The notes under the pieces: model-generated
The model's database searches: none
Told to the model about the DNA's origin: nothing
Seen by the model: only the letters and a program-made list of their open reading frames with translations
Part shown: positions 7,534 to 16,630 of the stretch, in pieces
How positions within the stretch are numbered: position 1 is the stretch's first letter
Layout of the letters: every line of letters starts with the position of its first letter
Source: an uncultured Deefgea sp.
GTDB taxonomy: Bacteria > Pseudomonadota > Gammaproteobacteria > Burkholderiales > Chitinibacteraceae
Assembly (NCBI RefSeq): GCF_947072475.1
Contig: NZ_CAMTIA010000003.1
Coordinates: 1-64,000, forward strand
Direction of reading: 5' to 3'
Length of the DNA: 64,000 bases
Program-made: the position numbers and the translations under genes

Positions 7534-8571
7534 ATGCAGATGAAAACTTTACCCGGCACGGATTTAACCGTGTCGAGCCTATGTTTAGGCACGATGACGT
7601 TTGGTGAGCAAAATACCGAAAGCCAGGCGCATGCCCAGCTGGATTTTGCGTGCTCGCACGGGATTAATTTTATTGATACCGCCGAAATGTATCCGGTGCC
7701 GGCCAACGCCCAAACCCAAGGCTTAACTGAGTCGTATGTGGGCAGCTGGCTTAAACAGCAGCGCCGCGATCAGTTGATTGTTGCCACCAAAGTATCAGGC
7801 CCCAATCGCGGGATGGAATGGATACGCGGCGGCCCGCAACTCACTAGGGGGCATATCCTTGCAGCCTGTGATGCTAGCTTGCTGCGGCTCAATACCGACT
7901 ATATCGACCTGTATCAATTGCACTGGCCAGCGCGGCATGTGCCGATGTTTGGGCAAAGCTATTACGAGCCCAGCCAAGAATATGCCGATGCACCTGAATT
8001 GCACGCGCAATTAGCCGCGCTCAAAGAATTGGTCGATCAGGGCAAGGTTCGTTATGTCGGCGTTTCTAATGAAACGCCATGGGGCGTGATGGCCTTCACG
8101 CGCCTAGCCGAGCAATATCAATTGCCACGGATTGCGACGATTCAGAATGTTTACAATCTAATCAACCGCACGTATGACTATGGTTTGGCTGAGGTTTGCC
8201 ATCGTGAACAAGTGAGTTTGTTGGCGTATAGCCCACTGGCTTTTGGTTTACTCAGTGGCAAATATCTGCACGACGCTAAGGCTGATGGCCGCATGACGCG
8301 CTTTGCCAATTTTGGTCAGCGCTATTTAAAGCCACAAGTGCCCGCCGCGATTGCCGCCTTTACCGCTTTGGCCGAGCGCCATCAAATTAGTCCCGCGCAG
8401 ATGGCCTTGGCTTGGCTGCAAAGCCGTTGGTATGTGGCCAGCACCATTATTGGTGCCACCACGCTGGCGCAGCTCGCTGAAAATATTGCCAGCAGTGAGC
8501 TCATATTAAGCGATAGCTTGCTGGCCGAAATTGAAGCCATTCATCGCCAATCACCGAGCCCGGCGCAGTAA
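7534..8571 (+). CDS. tas: NADP(H)-dependent aldo-keto reductase, Tas type
   Basis: A 345-residue cytosolic TIM-barrel oxidoreductase that matches E. coli Tas in length and sequence character. The catalytic tetrad is visible as Asp and Tyr in FIDTAEMYPVP, Lys in LIVATKVSGP and His in LYQLHWPAR. The GVSNETPWGVM and IIGATTLAQLAENI segments are typical of the cofactor-binding end. Tas can complement tyrosine auxotrophy in E. coli, but its physiological substrate is unknown. It starts five bases after the TraB-family gene with a weak ribosome-binding site, suggesting translational coupling, and ends at a bidirectional terminator shared with the convergent sugar ABC operon. Confidence 0.88.
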   Translation: MQMKTLPGTDLTVSSLCLGTMTFGEQNTESQAHAQLDFACSHGINFIDTAEMYPVPANAQTQGLTESYVGSWLKQQRRDQLIVATKVSGPNRGMEWIRGGPQLTRGHILAACDASLLRLNTDYIDLYQLHWPARHVPMFGQSYYEPSQEYADAPELHAQLAALKELVDQGKVRYVGVSNETPWGVMAFTRLAEQYQLPRIATIQNVYNLINRTYDYGLAEVCHREQVSLLAYSPLAFGLLSGKYLHDAKADGRMTRFANFGQRYLKPQVPAAIAAFTALAERHQISPAQMALAWLQSRWYVASTIIGATTLAQLAENIASSELILSDSLLAEIEAIHRQSPSPAQ

Positions 8572-8604
8572 TTTTTTTAAACCGTTATCAACGGCATTAG
8601 GCAT

Positions 8605-8638
8605 AAAAAAACCCGCAATCTACATTGCGGGTTTTTTG
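8605..8638. terminator. Bidirectional terminator between tas and the sugar ABC operon
   Basis: ACCCGCAAT/ATTGCGGGT (8611-8619 with 8624-8632) has an A-run on one side and a T-run on the other, so it can end transcription from both converging operons. Confidence 0.92.
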
Positions 8639-8649
8639 TTTTACTGCGC

Positions 8650-9753
8650 TTAACGATGGCGTTTAAATGCCAAGCCTTCGGCATCAAACAACATGCTGTG
8701 TTGCTCTGGGAACACAATGCGTACGGTATCGCCAAACTTCAAACCGGTCATATTGGCGGGTAATTTCATGCAAATGATTTCATTCACCCCTGGGATTTCT
8801 ACATAAGCCAATACGGTGTCGCCCAAATGTTCAACCAAATCCACTTTAGCGGGGATTGCACCAGCAACGCTTTCGTCGACCAATTGGATGTGCTCAGGAC
8901 GAATCCCCAAAGTCACTTTATCGCCCACTTTGGCGCTACCTGGATTGACTGCTGCGCGGGCGGTAATGCCTTTTGGCAAGCGAACTACGGCGGCATTTTG
9001 CTCAACGCCAACCAATTGCGCTTCAAACAAGTTCATTTTTGGTGAACCCAAGAAACTAGCAACGAATAAGTTCGATGGGTTTTCATACATTTCAAGCGGG
9101 CTACCCACTTGCTGGATGATACCGGCATTAAACACCACAATACGATCCGCCAAAGTCATCGCTTCCACTTGATCATGCGTTACATACAGCATGGTGGTTT
9201 TGAGTTCTTGGTGCAGTTTTGACAATTCAACACGCATATTCAAACGCAGTGAAGCATCCAAGTTCGACAATGGCTCATCCAACAAGAATACTTTTGGATT
9301 ACGCACAATTGCGCGACCAATTGCTACCCGCTGACGCTGACCACCAGACAAAGCTTTCGGTTTACGTTCTAGCAAATGCGACATTTGCAAAATGTCAGCG
9401 GCTTTTTTAACGCGTTGATCAATTTCTGGTTTCGGTGTGCCAGCCAATTTCAAAGCAAAAGCCATATTGTCATACACGCTCATGTGCGGATACAAAGCGT
9501 AAGACTGGAACACCATCGCGATACCGCGTTTTGAGGCGTGCAAGTCATTGGACAAGGTGTCGCCAATATAAAGCTCACCAGCGGTGATGTCTTCCAAACC
9601 CGCAATCATGCGCATCAAGGTCGATTTACCGCAGCCTGATGGACCAACAAACACGACGAACTCGCCGTCTTTAATCTCTAAATCAACACCTTTGATCACA
9701 CAAACGTCTTTGGTGTAGTTCTTTTTAATATTTTTAAGGGTAATGCTAGCCAT
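8650..9753 (-). CDS. Sugar ABC transporter ATPase (UgpC/MsmX/MalK type)
   Basis: A 367-residue ATPase of the carbohydrate importer type. Walker A GPSGCGKST is near residues 38-46, followed by the signature [16 protein letters not shown] and Walker B VFLLDEPLSNLD. A C-terminal OB/TOBE domain of about 130 residues (LGIRPEHIQLVDES) marks the MalK/UgpC subclass. It powers the two permeases encoded just upstream. The ATG has AAGGAA about nine bases ahead. It is the last gene of the sugar operon, 58 bases after the second permease. Members of this subclass often serve several sugar transporters, so it may not be exclusive to this one. Confidence 0.93.
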   Translation of the reverse strand: MASITLKNIKKNYTKDVCVIKGVDLEIKDGEFVVFVGPSGCGKSTLMRMIAGLEDITAGELYIGDTLSNDLHASKRGIAMVFQSYALYPHMSVYDNMAFALKLAGTPKPEIDQRVKKAADILQMSHLLERKPKALSGGQRQRVAIGRAIVRNPKVFLLDEPLSNLDASLRLNMRVELSKLHQELKTTMLYVTHDQVEAMTLADRIVVFNAGIIQQVGSPLEMYENPSNLFVASFLGSPKMNLFEAQLVGVEQNAAVVRLPKGITARAAVNPGSAKVGDKVTLGIRPEHIQLVDESVAGAIPAKVDLVEHLGDTVLAYVEIPGVNEIICMKLPANMTGLKFGDTVRIVFPEQHSMLFDAEGLAFKRHR

Positions 9754-9811
9754 TTTTAATATTCCTTAATTCTGAATTGGGTATTTTGTAAAGCGCCAAT
9801 ACAAGAGCATC

Positions 9812-10744
9812 TTATTTAACCGCGCCATCCATACCAGAGATAAAGTAGCGCTGAGTAAAGGAGAAGAAAATCAATACTGGAATAACAGTCAATACAATGG
9901 CCGCCATCAGTGTGTTTTGTGAGCCTGACAATGGGCCGGTCAAATCGTTAAAGACCCCGACGGCCAAAGGCTGCATTTCTTTCGAGCGCATGATAATCGA
10001 TGGCCACAAGAAGTCATTCCACGCATTCACCAAAGTAAAGATACTCAAAGCGGCAATCGAAGGCGTTGTCACTGGCAACATGATGCGCCATAAGATTTGC
10101 ATTTCAGTCGCGCCGTCAACACGGGCAGCATCAATCAAATCTTGTGGCACGGCTTCAAACGCTTGCTTCATCAAGAAAATACCAAAAGCGCCGGCTAGAC
10201 TTGGGGCAATCGCCGCAAAGTAGCTATTAATGCCGACAAAACGACGCCAAGTTTCTGCATCACTGCCGAGCATGGCTTGCAATGAATTAGCCCAACGACC
10301 TAACGTTGTTACCGTGATGTAGTTCGGCACCAAGCTGGCTTCTGATGGCAACATCATCGTCGCGATAATGGCGATAAAGATGAAATTACGCCCAAAGAAC
10401 CTCATCCGTGACAATGGATACGCCGCTAAGACCGAAATCAACACCGTTCCCAACACCGACGCCGTCGACATAATCATCGAGTTTTTAAAGTAGGTCGAGA
10501 ATGGAATCTCAACAAAAACCCGCTCAAACCAGCTGAATGTCGCGCCGATATTGTAATTACCTTCACCATCGGCAATATGCGGGATAAAACCTTGCGGGAA
10601 GAAATAGGCGGTTGAGCCATCGGTCGACAAACCAAACGACAAAGCCCAAAGCAGCGGAAAAGTCGTAAACAAGGCAAATAAAATCAAGCTGGCGTACTGA
10701 CTGCCCATGACCAGAGCACGAGTCAGTGTTTTACTTTTAAACAT
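9812..10744 (-). CDS. Sugar ABC transporter permease (MalG/UgpE type)
   Basis: A 310-residue inner-membrane permease with six helices and the EAA loop DLIDAARVDGATEMQILWRI, followed by LPVTTPSIAALSIF, characteristic of the MalG-like half of CUT1 sugar importers. The start at 10744 is chosen over an upstream one because CGAGGAGAATTGTT precedes it and the first helix then begins normally. It lies 20 bases after the first permease gene. A large periplasmic loop (roughly residues 45-75) separates helix 1 from the rest, as in CUT1 proteins. Confidence 0.92.
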   Translation of the reverse strand: MFKSKTLTRALVMGSQYASLILFALFTTFPLLWALSFGLSTDGSTAYFFPQGFIPHIADGEGNYNIGATFSWFERVFVEIPFSTYFKNSMIMSTASVLGTVLISVLAAYPLSRMRFFGRNFIFIAIIATMMLPSEASLVPNYITVTTLGRWANSLQAMLGSDAETWRRFVGINSYFAAIAPSLAGAFGIFLMKQAFEAVPQDLIDAARVDGATEMQILWRIMLPVTTPSIAALSIFTLVNAWNDFLWPSIIMRSKEMQPLAVGVFNDLTGPLSGSQNTLMAAIVLTVIPVLIFFSFTQRYFISGMDGAVK

Positions 10745-10764
10745 AACAATTCTCCTCGATATTC

Positions 10765-11643
10765 TTATTGTTTTTCGCCAAAGAAGCGAAATTGAGCCAT
10801 GGCCAGAAGCATACAAAAGAATGTTACGACTAGACCCGCTGCAGCAGAAACACCAAAGTTGTATTGTTTAAACGCTTGATCGTAAACATAAAACAGCGCG
10901 GTATACGTGTCAGCCTTACCACCGGTTAACACCACCACTTCTTGGAACACTTTCAATGCACCAATCGTTGACAACATGGTACATAGCAAAATCGTTGGTT
11001 TAACCATCGGTACGGTGATCTTCCAGAAACGATCCCAAACGGTAGCGCCATCCAAAATCGCCGCTTCTTCTACTTCAGCTGGGATTGCTTGCAAACCGGC
11101 GAGATACAGCACCATGTAATAGCCGATCCCTTTCCAGAAGGTAAAGACCATAATTGAATACATGGCATATTTTGGATCGCCAAGCCAATCGATTTCTACC
11201 ATTTTGGTTTCTGGCATTAAATGCAAGAAATGACCCACACTAGAAAGAATGGCGTTCAGCATACCGGCATAATTAAATACAAATGACCACACCACACCGG
11301 CAATGGAAATTGCAGTAATTACAGGAATGTAGTAAACCGCACGAAAGAAAGTCATGCCAACTAATTTATTATTGACTAACTTAGCAATCAATAAAGATGC
11401 CAATTGAATTACTGGCACTACAATCAAAAATAATAATGAATTTTTAACTGCGGAATGAAATAGTGGTTCTTCCCAAATATATTTAAAATTCTCAAAGTTA
11501 TTCCACTCTGTTGCACCACCTGCAATTTCGTAGGTATGAAAAGCCAAATAGGTGTTAAAACCCACCGGCCAAAAAACAAATACACCCATAAAAATCAAGG
11601 CAGGTGCCAAGAAGAAATAGGCTAACAAATTGGAGTTTTTCAC
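10765..11643 (-). CDS. Sugar ABC transporter permease (MalF/UgpA type)
   Basis: A 292-residue inner-membrane permease that begins with a GTG codon. The EAA loop EVEEAAILDGATVWDRFWKI and the following TVPMVKPTILLC mark the MalF/UgpA half of a CUT1 sugar importer. The C-terminal segment (FGVSAAAGLVVTFFCMLLAM) is also typical. It is separated from the binding-protein gene by 360 bases containing a terminator-like hairpin, so permease transcripts should be less abundant than binding-protein transcripts, or may have their own promoter. Confidence 0.92.
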   Translation of the reverse strand: MKNSNLLAYFFLAPALIFMGVFVFWPVGFNTYLAFHTYEIAGGATEWNNFENFKYIWEEPLFHSAVKNSLLFLIVVPVIQLASLLIAKLVNNKLVGMTFFRAVYYIPVITAISIAGVVWSFVFNYAGMLNAILSSVGHFLHLMPETKMVEIDWLGDPKYAMYSIMVFTFWKGIGYYMVLYLAGLQAIPAEVEEAAILDGATVWDRFWKITVPMVKPTILLCTMLSTIGALKVFQEVVVLTGGKADTYTALFYVYDQAFKQYNFGVSAAAGLVVTFFCMLLAMAQFRFFGEKQ

Positions 11644-12005
11644 GTTTCGACTCTTCAGTGCGTTACAGACAAGATAGATAATAACTCAATCCACACATTT
11701 TGTGACTTGATATTAACCAAACCCATGTGATATTCAGAGCAGAGATTATAACTTAAGCAATGCTATTTTTGCACATTTGCAGTGTGTTTTTTAAACAAGT
11801 CAATTGTAACTAGAAAATCTAAAGTACAAACCACAAAAAATAGACGTCGCAACAACAATCCTATTTTTGATAATTGCGCAACATTTTGCTGCACGTTTAT
11901 TTACTCCATTAGTAAAGACTAATTAAGCGCTGCAATTGCATTTTTGCAGCGCACAAAAAAGCGGTAATGCATAATGCATTACCGCTTTTTTTAATTAACT
12001 AAATA
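11644..12005. other. Intergenic region between binding protein and permeases
   Basis: No gene is visible. It is AT-rich and contains the hairpin terminator at 11955-11990. The remaining 300 bases may hold a second promoter for the permease-ATPase genes, but no clear -35/-10 pair stands out. Confidence 0.4.
11955..11992 (-). terminator. Terminator/attenuator after the sugar-binding protein gene
   Basis: GCGGTAATGCA/TGCATTACCGC (11961-11971 with 11975-11985) is flanked by A6 and T7 runs. On the minus strand it comes just after the binding-protein stop, so it probably limits read-through into the permease genes. Confidence 0.85.
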
Positions 12006-13256
12006 TTATTTAGCGAATTGAACGTTCCAAGCAGCAACAGCTTCATCCAAAGCTTGCTTAACTGGGATACGACCTTGGATCGCAGCATCGATCTTGTCGT
12101 TCATTACTTTACCCAAAGCAGCTTCGTCAGCACCAGCTGGCAAATCTTTCAACATGAAGTGGCGAGTTTTGCTAATTACAGAACCACCCATTTTGAATGC
12201 TTTTTTACCTGGATCTTTGTCATCGTTCATTGCAACGTCTTTAGCAACGATTGCATTGGCGTTTTTAGTCGATGCAAAAGTGTAAGACGCTTTAGAGAAC
12301 ATGGCTTGTGCTTCTTCGCCAGTGATGAACTGAGCTACTTTAGCAACAGAAGCCAAGTCTTTCTGACCTTTTGGCACAACGTACATCGTAGTCCAGCCAC
12401 CGAATGCAAACTTGCCATTGTCACCCAATGGGAAAGTCGTTACATCCGCTGCAGCGTAGGCTGCTGGGTTGGCATCTTTAATTTTCTTAACTGCATGGCC
12501 GCCTTCAGCGAACATGGCGAAGCTACCGTTAGCAAAGCCAGCGATTTGCTTGTCAAAGTCAAGGTTCACATCTTTAACGATGGTGCCTTCTTTGTATGCA
12601 TCAGCAAATTTTTGAACTAAAGCCACGTGTTTTGGGCCGTTAAATACCGCTTTGCCACCAGAAACGATAGGCAAACCTTCAAACATGAACCAGCCTTGGA
12701 AACCGTCTTGAAGCTTAGAAGCCCAGCCTGGTTTGCCAGTTTTTGCTTTGATTTGTTTCGATGCGTTAAATACATCATCCAAAGACTTGAATTCTGGTTT
12801 CACGCCAGCTTTAGCCAACATGTCTTTGTTGTAAACCATCACGGCAGTCACTTGGTACGATGGGAAACCGTAGATTTGACCGTCAACAGTGGCATTAGCC
12901 AAAGCTGCATCAGTGTATTGACCTTTGAATGGAGCAATGATTTTAGTCACTGGAGTCAATAGCTTAGGCGCCATTTCGTTCATCCAGTCAGTCGGAACCA
13001 ATGCCAAGCCTGGTACGTTACCTTCAGCAACCGCAGCAACGATCGCTGGCTTCATTGCGCCCCAACCAAGGTCTTTCCAAGTTAAGTCGATTTCTTTTTG
13101 TGAACTGTTGAATTTAGCCACAAGGTCTTTGTGGTATGCATCGTAAGTTGGAGCCAAAGAGTGAGACCAGAACTCAACTTTAGTCGCAGCTTGAGCTGAT
13201 ACAACAGAGGCAGCAAACAGGGCAGCACCAACAAGAACGGAACGTTTAAAGTTCAT
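12006..13256 (-). CDS. Sugar ABC transporter periplasmic binding protein
   Basis: A 416-residue extracellular solute-binding protein of family 1 (UgpB/MalE-like). A Sec signal peptide ends after VVSAQA; the mature protein begins TKVEFWSHSLAPTYDAYHKD, the usual opening strand. YGFPSYQVTAVMVYNKDML and FPLGDNGKFAFGGWTTMYVV match the ligand-cleft regions of the group. The ATG at 13256 is chosen for its AGGAG site and signal peptide. The adjacent GntR-type regulator and N-acetylglucosamine kinase suggest GlcNAc or chitooligosaccharides as ligand, but glycerol-3-phosphate or other sugars cannot be excluded by sequence alone. Confidence 0.9.
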   Translation of the reverse strand: MNFKRSVLVGAALFAASVVSAQAATKVEFWSHSLAPTYDAYHKDLVAKFNSSQKEIDLTWKDLGWGAMKPAIVAAVAEGNVPGLALVPTDWMNEMAPKLLTPVTKIIAPFKGQYTDAALANATVDGQIYGFPSYQVTAVMVYNKDMLAKAGVKPEFKSLDDVFNASKQIKAKTGKPGWASKLQDGFQGWFMFEGLPIVSGGKAVFNGPKHVALVQKFADAYKEGTIVKDVNLDFDKQIAGFANGSFAMFAEGGHAVKKIKDANPAAYAAADVTTFPLGDNGKFAFGGWTTMYVVPKGQKDLASVAKVAQFITGEEAQAMFSKASYTFASTKNANAIVAKDVAMNDDKDPGKKAFKMGGSVISKTRHFMLKDLPAGADEAALGKVMNDKIDAAIQGRIPVKQALDEAVAAWNVQFAK

Positions 13257-13491
13257 AACAACTCCTAACATTTAACATTGAATACGAGCAACACAAGGTC
13301 GCAGGAAAAAGGCGCAAATCAACAACAACGTAAACCAGAACAAATTTCAGAGTAATCCCACGCCAAGCCGAACTAATGAATTTCTTTTCACAGATTGCAA
13401 TCTACTGAATGCGATCCATACTTTTAATTTCATCAAACCGCCTTGATCACTCGGTAGCTAACATTTTTTTCGTAAGCCACTGGGTTCACAC

Positions 13492-13512
13492 TACGGAATC
13501 TAGATTACCGTA
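13492..13512. promoter_or_regulatory. Candidate operator palindrome
   Basis: Arms TACGG-AATCT and AGATT-A-CCGTA surround a TCTAGA centre, giving 10 bp of perfect dyad (AATCTAGATT) plus outer arms offset by one base. It lies about 240 bases upstream of the binding-protein start. GntR/UTRA regulators of GlcNAc use such dyads (the DasR site is centred on TCTAGA-like sequence), so the neighbouring regulator is a reasonable but unproven binder. Confidence 0.4.
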
Positions 13513-13898
13513 ATTCACCAGATGAGAGAACCTTGTCACCAAGTGCCCCCTAGCGCTGGCGCTGACGCTGTCGCCTGAGCTCTCGCTACCCGCCCAATAT
13601 CCGAGATCAACTCAATAAGAAAAATCTGTAGGCAAAAGCCCTAATGCTTTTTAAAAACTACATTTAAGCGATTTGCATTTTAAAAAAAAGCACTACAAAA
13701 CAAGGAAATATCGCGTAAGCAAAGCCTAAAAAATGTAGGAAATCCCTTATGTTTTTGGCATTTTTATACAAAAAAATACATTCTTACTGACAAATAGATC
13801 GCAAAATTAGCAAATCCTGTTCAATTTTTGCGCGCAAATTACACTGCATGGGTAAAGTTACCAATGTGTTTTTTTGTATCATCCTTGCAACACCCTGC

Positions 13899-13940
13899 AA
13901 TAAAAATGGCGTATCGACTTTCGCCGTACGCCATAAAAAA
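13899..13940 (-). terminator. Terminator after the GntR-family gene
   Basis: TGGCGTA/TACGCCA (13907-13913 with 13927-13933) is bordered by an A-run at 13902-13906, which becomes T5 at the 3' side of the minus-strand transcript. It follows the regulator stop by about 20 bases. Confidence 0.7.
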
Positions 13941-13957
13941 CCCGAAACCACTGCTTT

Positions 13958-14698
13958 TTAGCGATATAACTCCACGACAAAATCGTAATAATCGCTACGA
14001 AACCACGAATGCGTGAGTTCAATCGCCGTGCCATCTTCTAAATAACCCACTCGCGTGAGATGCAACATCGCCGTACCGGCTGGCACACCAGTCAGTTGCG
14101 CCATTTCTTCTGATGCATTGACTGCGCCAATATTTTGAATCGCCCGCACGACGGTCAAATTGGCGTCTCGCATGTATTCATATAAAGACTCACCGATTTT
14201 TTCTGGTTCCGGCACGTAGTGATAGGGCAAAGCGGTGTATTCCACCGCCATCACCACCTCATTGGCAAAACGTAAGCGCTCCAAATGCACTACCCGGCTA
14301 TTGGGCGTGAGATTTAGCCTTAGCAATTCTTCTGATCCAGCTAAAGCCAGCTCACGCTTGAGCCATTTGGACGATGGCCGAAAGCCACGCTGTTTGAGCA
14401 TTTCAGATAAATTAGTCAGCCGTGTGAGTGGCTGCTCTAATTTTGGCGTGATATAGGTGCCAGAACCTTGGCGACGAATAATCAAACCTTGCTCAAGTAA
14501 TAAATCGAGCGCTTTACGGGCGGTGACGCGTGAAATGCCCAGTACATCGCAAAAGGTGCGCTCTGATGGCAGGGGATCATCCGCTTTCCAAAATCCAGCA
14601 TGAATCGCGGCGGCAAGCTTATGCCCAAACTGCAAATACAATGGTGTAGCACTATCACTATCGGGCTTGAGCACCAAAAGCTTGTTCTGATTTTGCAT
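13958..14698 (-). CDS. GntR-family regulator with UTRA domain (NagR/DasR-like)
   Basis: A 246-residue transcription factor. Residues 15-80 form the GntR winged helix (PLYLQFGHKLAAAIHAGFW, then PSERTFCDVLGISRVTARKA), and residues 95-240 form a UTRA effector domain (LERLRFANEVVMAVEYTALP). UTRA domains of this group bind phosphosugars such as GlcNAc-6-phosphate. The gene lies 14 bases after the N-acetylglucosamine kinase gene and upstream of the sugar importer on the same strand, so it most likely represses the importer and kinase until the sugar phosphate accumulates. CAGGAGTAGGGG precedes the ATG. Confidence 0.88.
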   Translation of the reverse strand: MQNQNKLLVLKPDSDSATPLYLQFGHKLAAAIHAGFWKADDPLPSERTFCDVLGISRVTARKALDLLLEQGLIIRRQGSGTYITPKLEQPLTRLTNLSEMLKQRGFRPSSKWLKRELALAGSEELLRLNLTPNSRVVHLERLRFANEVVMAVEYTALPYHYVPEPEKIGESLYEYMRDANLTVVRAIQNIGAVNASEEMAQLTGVPAGTAMLHLTRVGYLEDGTAIELTHSWFRSDYYDFVVELYR

Positions 14699-14712
14699 CC
14701 CCTACTCCTGAA

Positions 14713-15591
14713 TTACTTAAATTCACGCGCAATTAAGATTAAAGCACCGGCGCACGAATCTTTTTGCGCGCGTGATGTGCTAGCTAAAAACTCACTCGGC
14801 ATATACGGGCGCAATGCCTCGGATAAACCACCACCACAAATCGCAATCGGTAAGTCAGGTGCGCTGGCACGTAAAGCGAGAGCGATATGTTCAATTTCGC
14901 GGCCGGCATCCAATACAAATGCTTTAGCAACGTCATCGCTATCGGCAAATTCCAGCACGATTGGCGACAAAGATGCGCATTCGCTTTGCTTCATGGTGCC
15001 CATCCAGGCGAATACTTGTTCACGCGTATCACCGGTAATCGACAACAGTTTTTGGCCGAATGCCGTCATCGGGCGACGACCATCCATTAGTCGTTGCACA
15101 TGGTTAATGGCTTTTAAACCCAAATAAGCGCCAGAACCTTCGTCTGAAGTTGGAAAACCCCAGCCGCCGACTTCTAAACGGGTACCATCGCTCAGCCAAG
15201 CTTCACCAATCGAGCCGGTTCCAATCGCAATAATGCCGCCATGCTGGCCATTATGTGCCCCCAATAGCGTTGAAAAACCATCGGTTTCAATCACCACTTT
15301 GGCAAAGCCGGGGTTTTGACTGGCAAACGCGTCGGCCCATGCTTTAACGGTAACCCCTGACAAACCAAAACCAACCGCGCATTGCGCAAAATCCGGCTCA
15401 TTCACGCCGATGGCTTTAAAGCCGTCCAAAATCGCCTGTGTAATATTTTGCCAAGCTTTTTCTATGCCCTGCCCTAGCGCAGAAGGGCCCGCTTGAGCGC
15501 GCACTTTTTCCACACCATCCAAACCTGCGATACAAATTCGTGTTCCGGTACCACCGCCATCCACGCCGATTAAGTATTGAATAGAGCTCAT
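14713..15591 (-). CDS. BadF/BadG-family ATPase, probable N-acetylglucosamine kinase
   Basis: A 292-residue cytosolic kinase of the ASKHA fold. The phosphate-1 motif GVDGGGTGTRICIAG is at the N-terminus, the second nucleotide-binding loop IIAIGTGSIGEAW follows near residue 120 and GGWGFPTSDEGSGAYLG near 145; the adenosine motif is ICGGGLSEALRPY. This is the pattern of GspK/NagK-type glucosamine and N-acetylglucosamine kinases. It would phosphorylate GlcNAc brought in or released from chitooligosaccharides in the cytoplasm. It heads a two-gene unit with the GntR regulator. Glucosamine is an equally possible substrate. Confidence 0.85.
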   Translation of the reverse strand: MSSIQYLIGVDGGGTGTRICIAGLDGVEKVRAQAGPSALGQGIEKAWQNITQAILDGFKAIGVNEPDFAQCAVGFGLSGVTVKAWADAFASQNPGFAKVVIETDGFSTLLGAHNGQHGGIIAIGTGSIGEAWLSDGTRLEVGGWGFPTSDEGSGAYLGLKAINHVQRLMDGRRPMTAFGQKLLSITGDTREQVFAWMGTMKQSECASLSPIVLEFADSDDVAKAFVLDAGREIEHIALALRASAPDLPIAICGGGLSEALRPYMPSEFLASTSRAQKDSCAGALILIAREFK

Positions 15592-15911
15592 TTTTTTTAT
15601 CCTATATGCGTTGAAATAACGAAGCCGCCCTCCCCAAAAGAGCGAATTAGCTTAGAACTTGCAGACCACTTGATATTATTTTCAATTAAACCCGTTCAGC
15701 ACATCAATTAAATTGCGCTTTTAAGATTACATTTAATTTACAGCACGCCGAAATAAGCATACCAATTTAGTGAGACCCGCCTAACTTGTCAATTACACCA
15801 GACAAGAAAAACGCCCAATCACTCGGGCGTTTGTTTACAAACAAATCAGTTAGCCAGTAAAAATTTAAGCGTTACGACTATCGACTGATCAGCAGATTGA
15901 TCTGCAAGGCG
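15592..15911. other. Intergenic region upstream of the kinase gene
   Basis: AT-rich and without a gene. It should contain the promoter of the kinase-GntR unit near 15600-15780 and holds the cysH terminator at 15806-15834. No regulator site can be named. Confidence 0.4.
15806..15834 (-). terminator. Terminator after cysH
   Basis: ACGCCC/GGGCGT (15811-15816 with 15825-15830) is followed on the minus strand by TTTTC. The stem is short, so strength is uncertain. Confidence 0.6.
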
Positions 15912-16616
15912 TTATTTAAGCAGACTCACGGCGCTGTCTTTCACGTGCAAACCGCATTCTTTATGTTCTGGATTTTCCCACCACCAGCGTCCAGCGCGAA
16001 CATCTTCACCCATTGCAATCGGCCGGGTACAGGGCGCACAGCCAATGGAAGGCACGTGCTGATCGTGTAGCGCGTTATAGGGAATTTGATTGTCGCGAAT
16101 AAAAGCCCAAACTTCTTTTTCAGTCCATTCGAGCAAAGGATTAAATTTCTCCAATCCATTACCTGCATCAAACTCTTGCTGGGCTAAATCGGTACGTGTT
16201 GGTGATTGCTCGCGGCGTAAACCGGTAATCCAGGCTTTTTTGCCTTGCAAAGCGCGTTGCAACGGCTCAATTTTACGAATATGGCAGCAGGACTTTCTTA
16301 ATTCAACTGAGTTATAAAATGCATTGATGCCATTGCTATTGACGTATTGCTCAACCGCCGCCGTTTGCGGGAAATACACCGTAATGGGATGCGATGGATA
16401 TTGCTCGGCGACTTTTTGCATCAAGGTATACGTTTCGCTAGGTAAACGGCCGGTATCGAGACTAAAGATACTCACAGCGATTTTTTGTTTAGCTAATAAA
16501 TGCGTAATTACCATATCTTCTGCGCCAAAAGAATTGGCAAATGTCGCTGGACTATATTGCGCTGCAATCCGTTCTAATAGCGCGATGGTCTCAGCTAATT
16601 TTTGCGAAAAATCCAT
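15912..16616 (-). CDS. cysH: Assimilatory adenylyl-sulfate (APS) reductase
   Basis: A 234-residue cytosolic enzyme that reduces adenylyl sulfate to sulfite with thioredoxin electrons. The P-loop-like FANSFGAEDMVITHLL and SLDTGRLPSETYTL are characteristic of CysH. Two cysteine pairs, SCCHIRK and IGCAPCTRPI, bind a [4Fe-4S] cluster, which marks the APS- and not the PAPS-using type. The C-terminal KECGLH carries the redox-active cysteine. The start at 16616 removes an overlap with the upstream permease gene. It lies 14 bases after that TauE/SafE gene, consistent with one sulfur-metabolism unit controlled by the nearby CysB. Confidence 0.93.
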   Translation of the reverse strand: MDFSQKLAETIALLERIAAQYSPATFANSFGAEDMVITHLLAKQKIAVSIFSLDTGRLPSETYTLMQKVAEQYPSHPITVYFPQTAAVEQYVNSNGINAFYNSVELRKSCCHIRKIEPLQRALQGKKAWITGLRREQSPTRTDLAQQEFDAGNGLEKFNPLLEWTEKEVWAFIRDNQIPYNALHDQHVPSIGCAPCTRPIAMGEDVRAGRWWWENPEHKECGLHVKDSAVSLLK

Positions 16617-16630
16617 AATAAACCCCAAAA

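Larger units (their letters stand above)
13257..13957. promoter_or_regulatory. Long upstream region of the sugar-binding protein gene
   Basis: Seven hundred bases without a gene. It contains an imperfect palindrome at 13492-13512 (listed separately), an A/T-rich stretch at 13670-13800, and the terminator of the GntR gene at 13901-13938. It is the likely site of carbon-source control of the importer. Confidence 0.45.

Noticed and set aside
12018..12620. 200-codon open frame on the plus strand within the sugar-binding protein gene
   Set aside because: It is the reverse complement of a well-supported coding region, has no ribosome-binding site and encodes low-complexity sequence.
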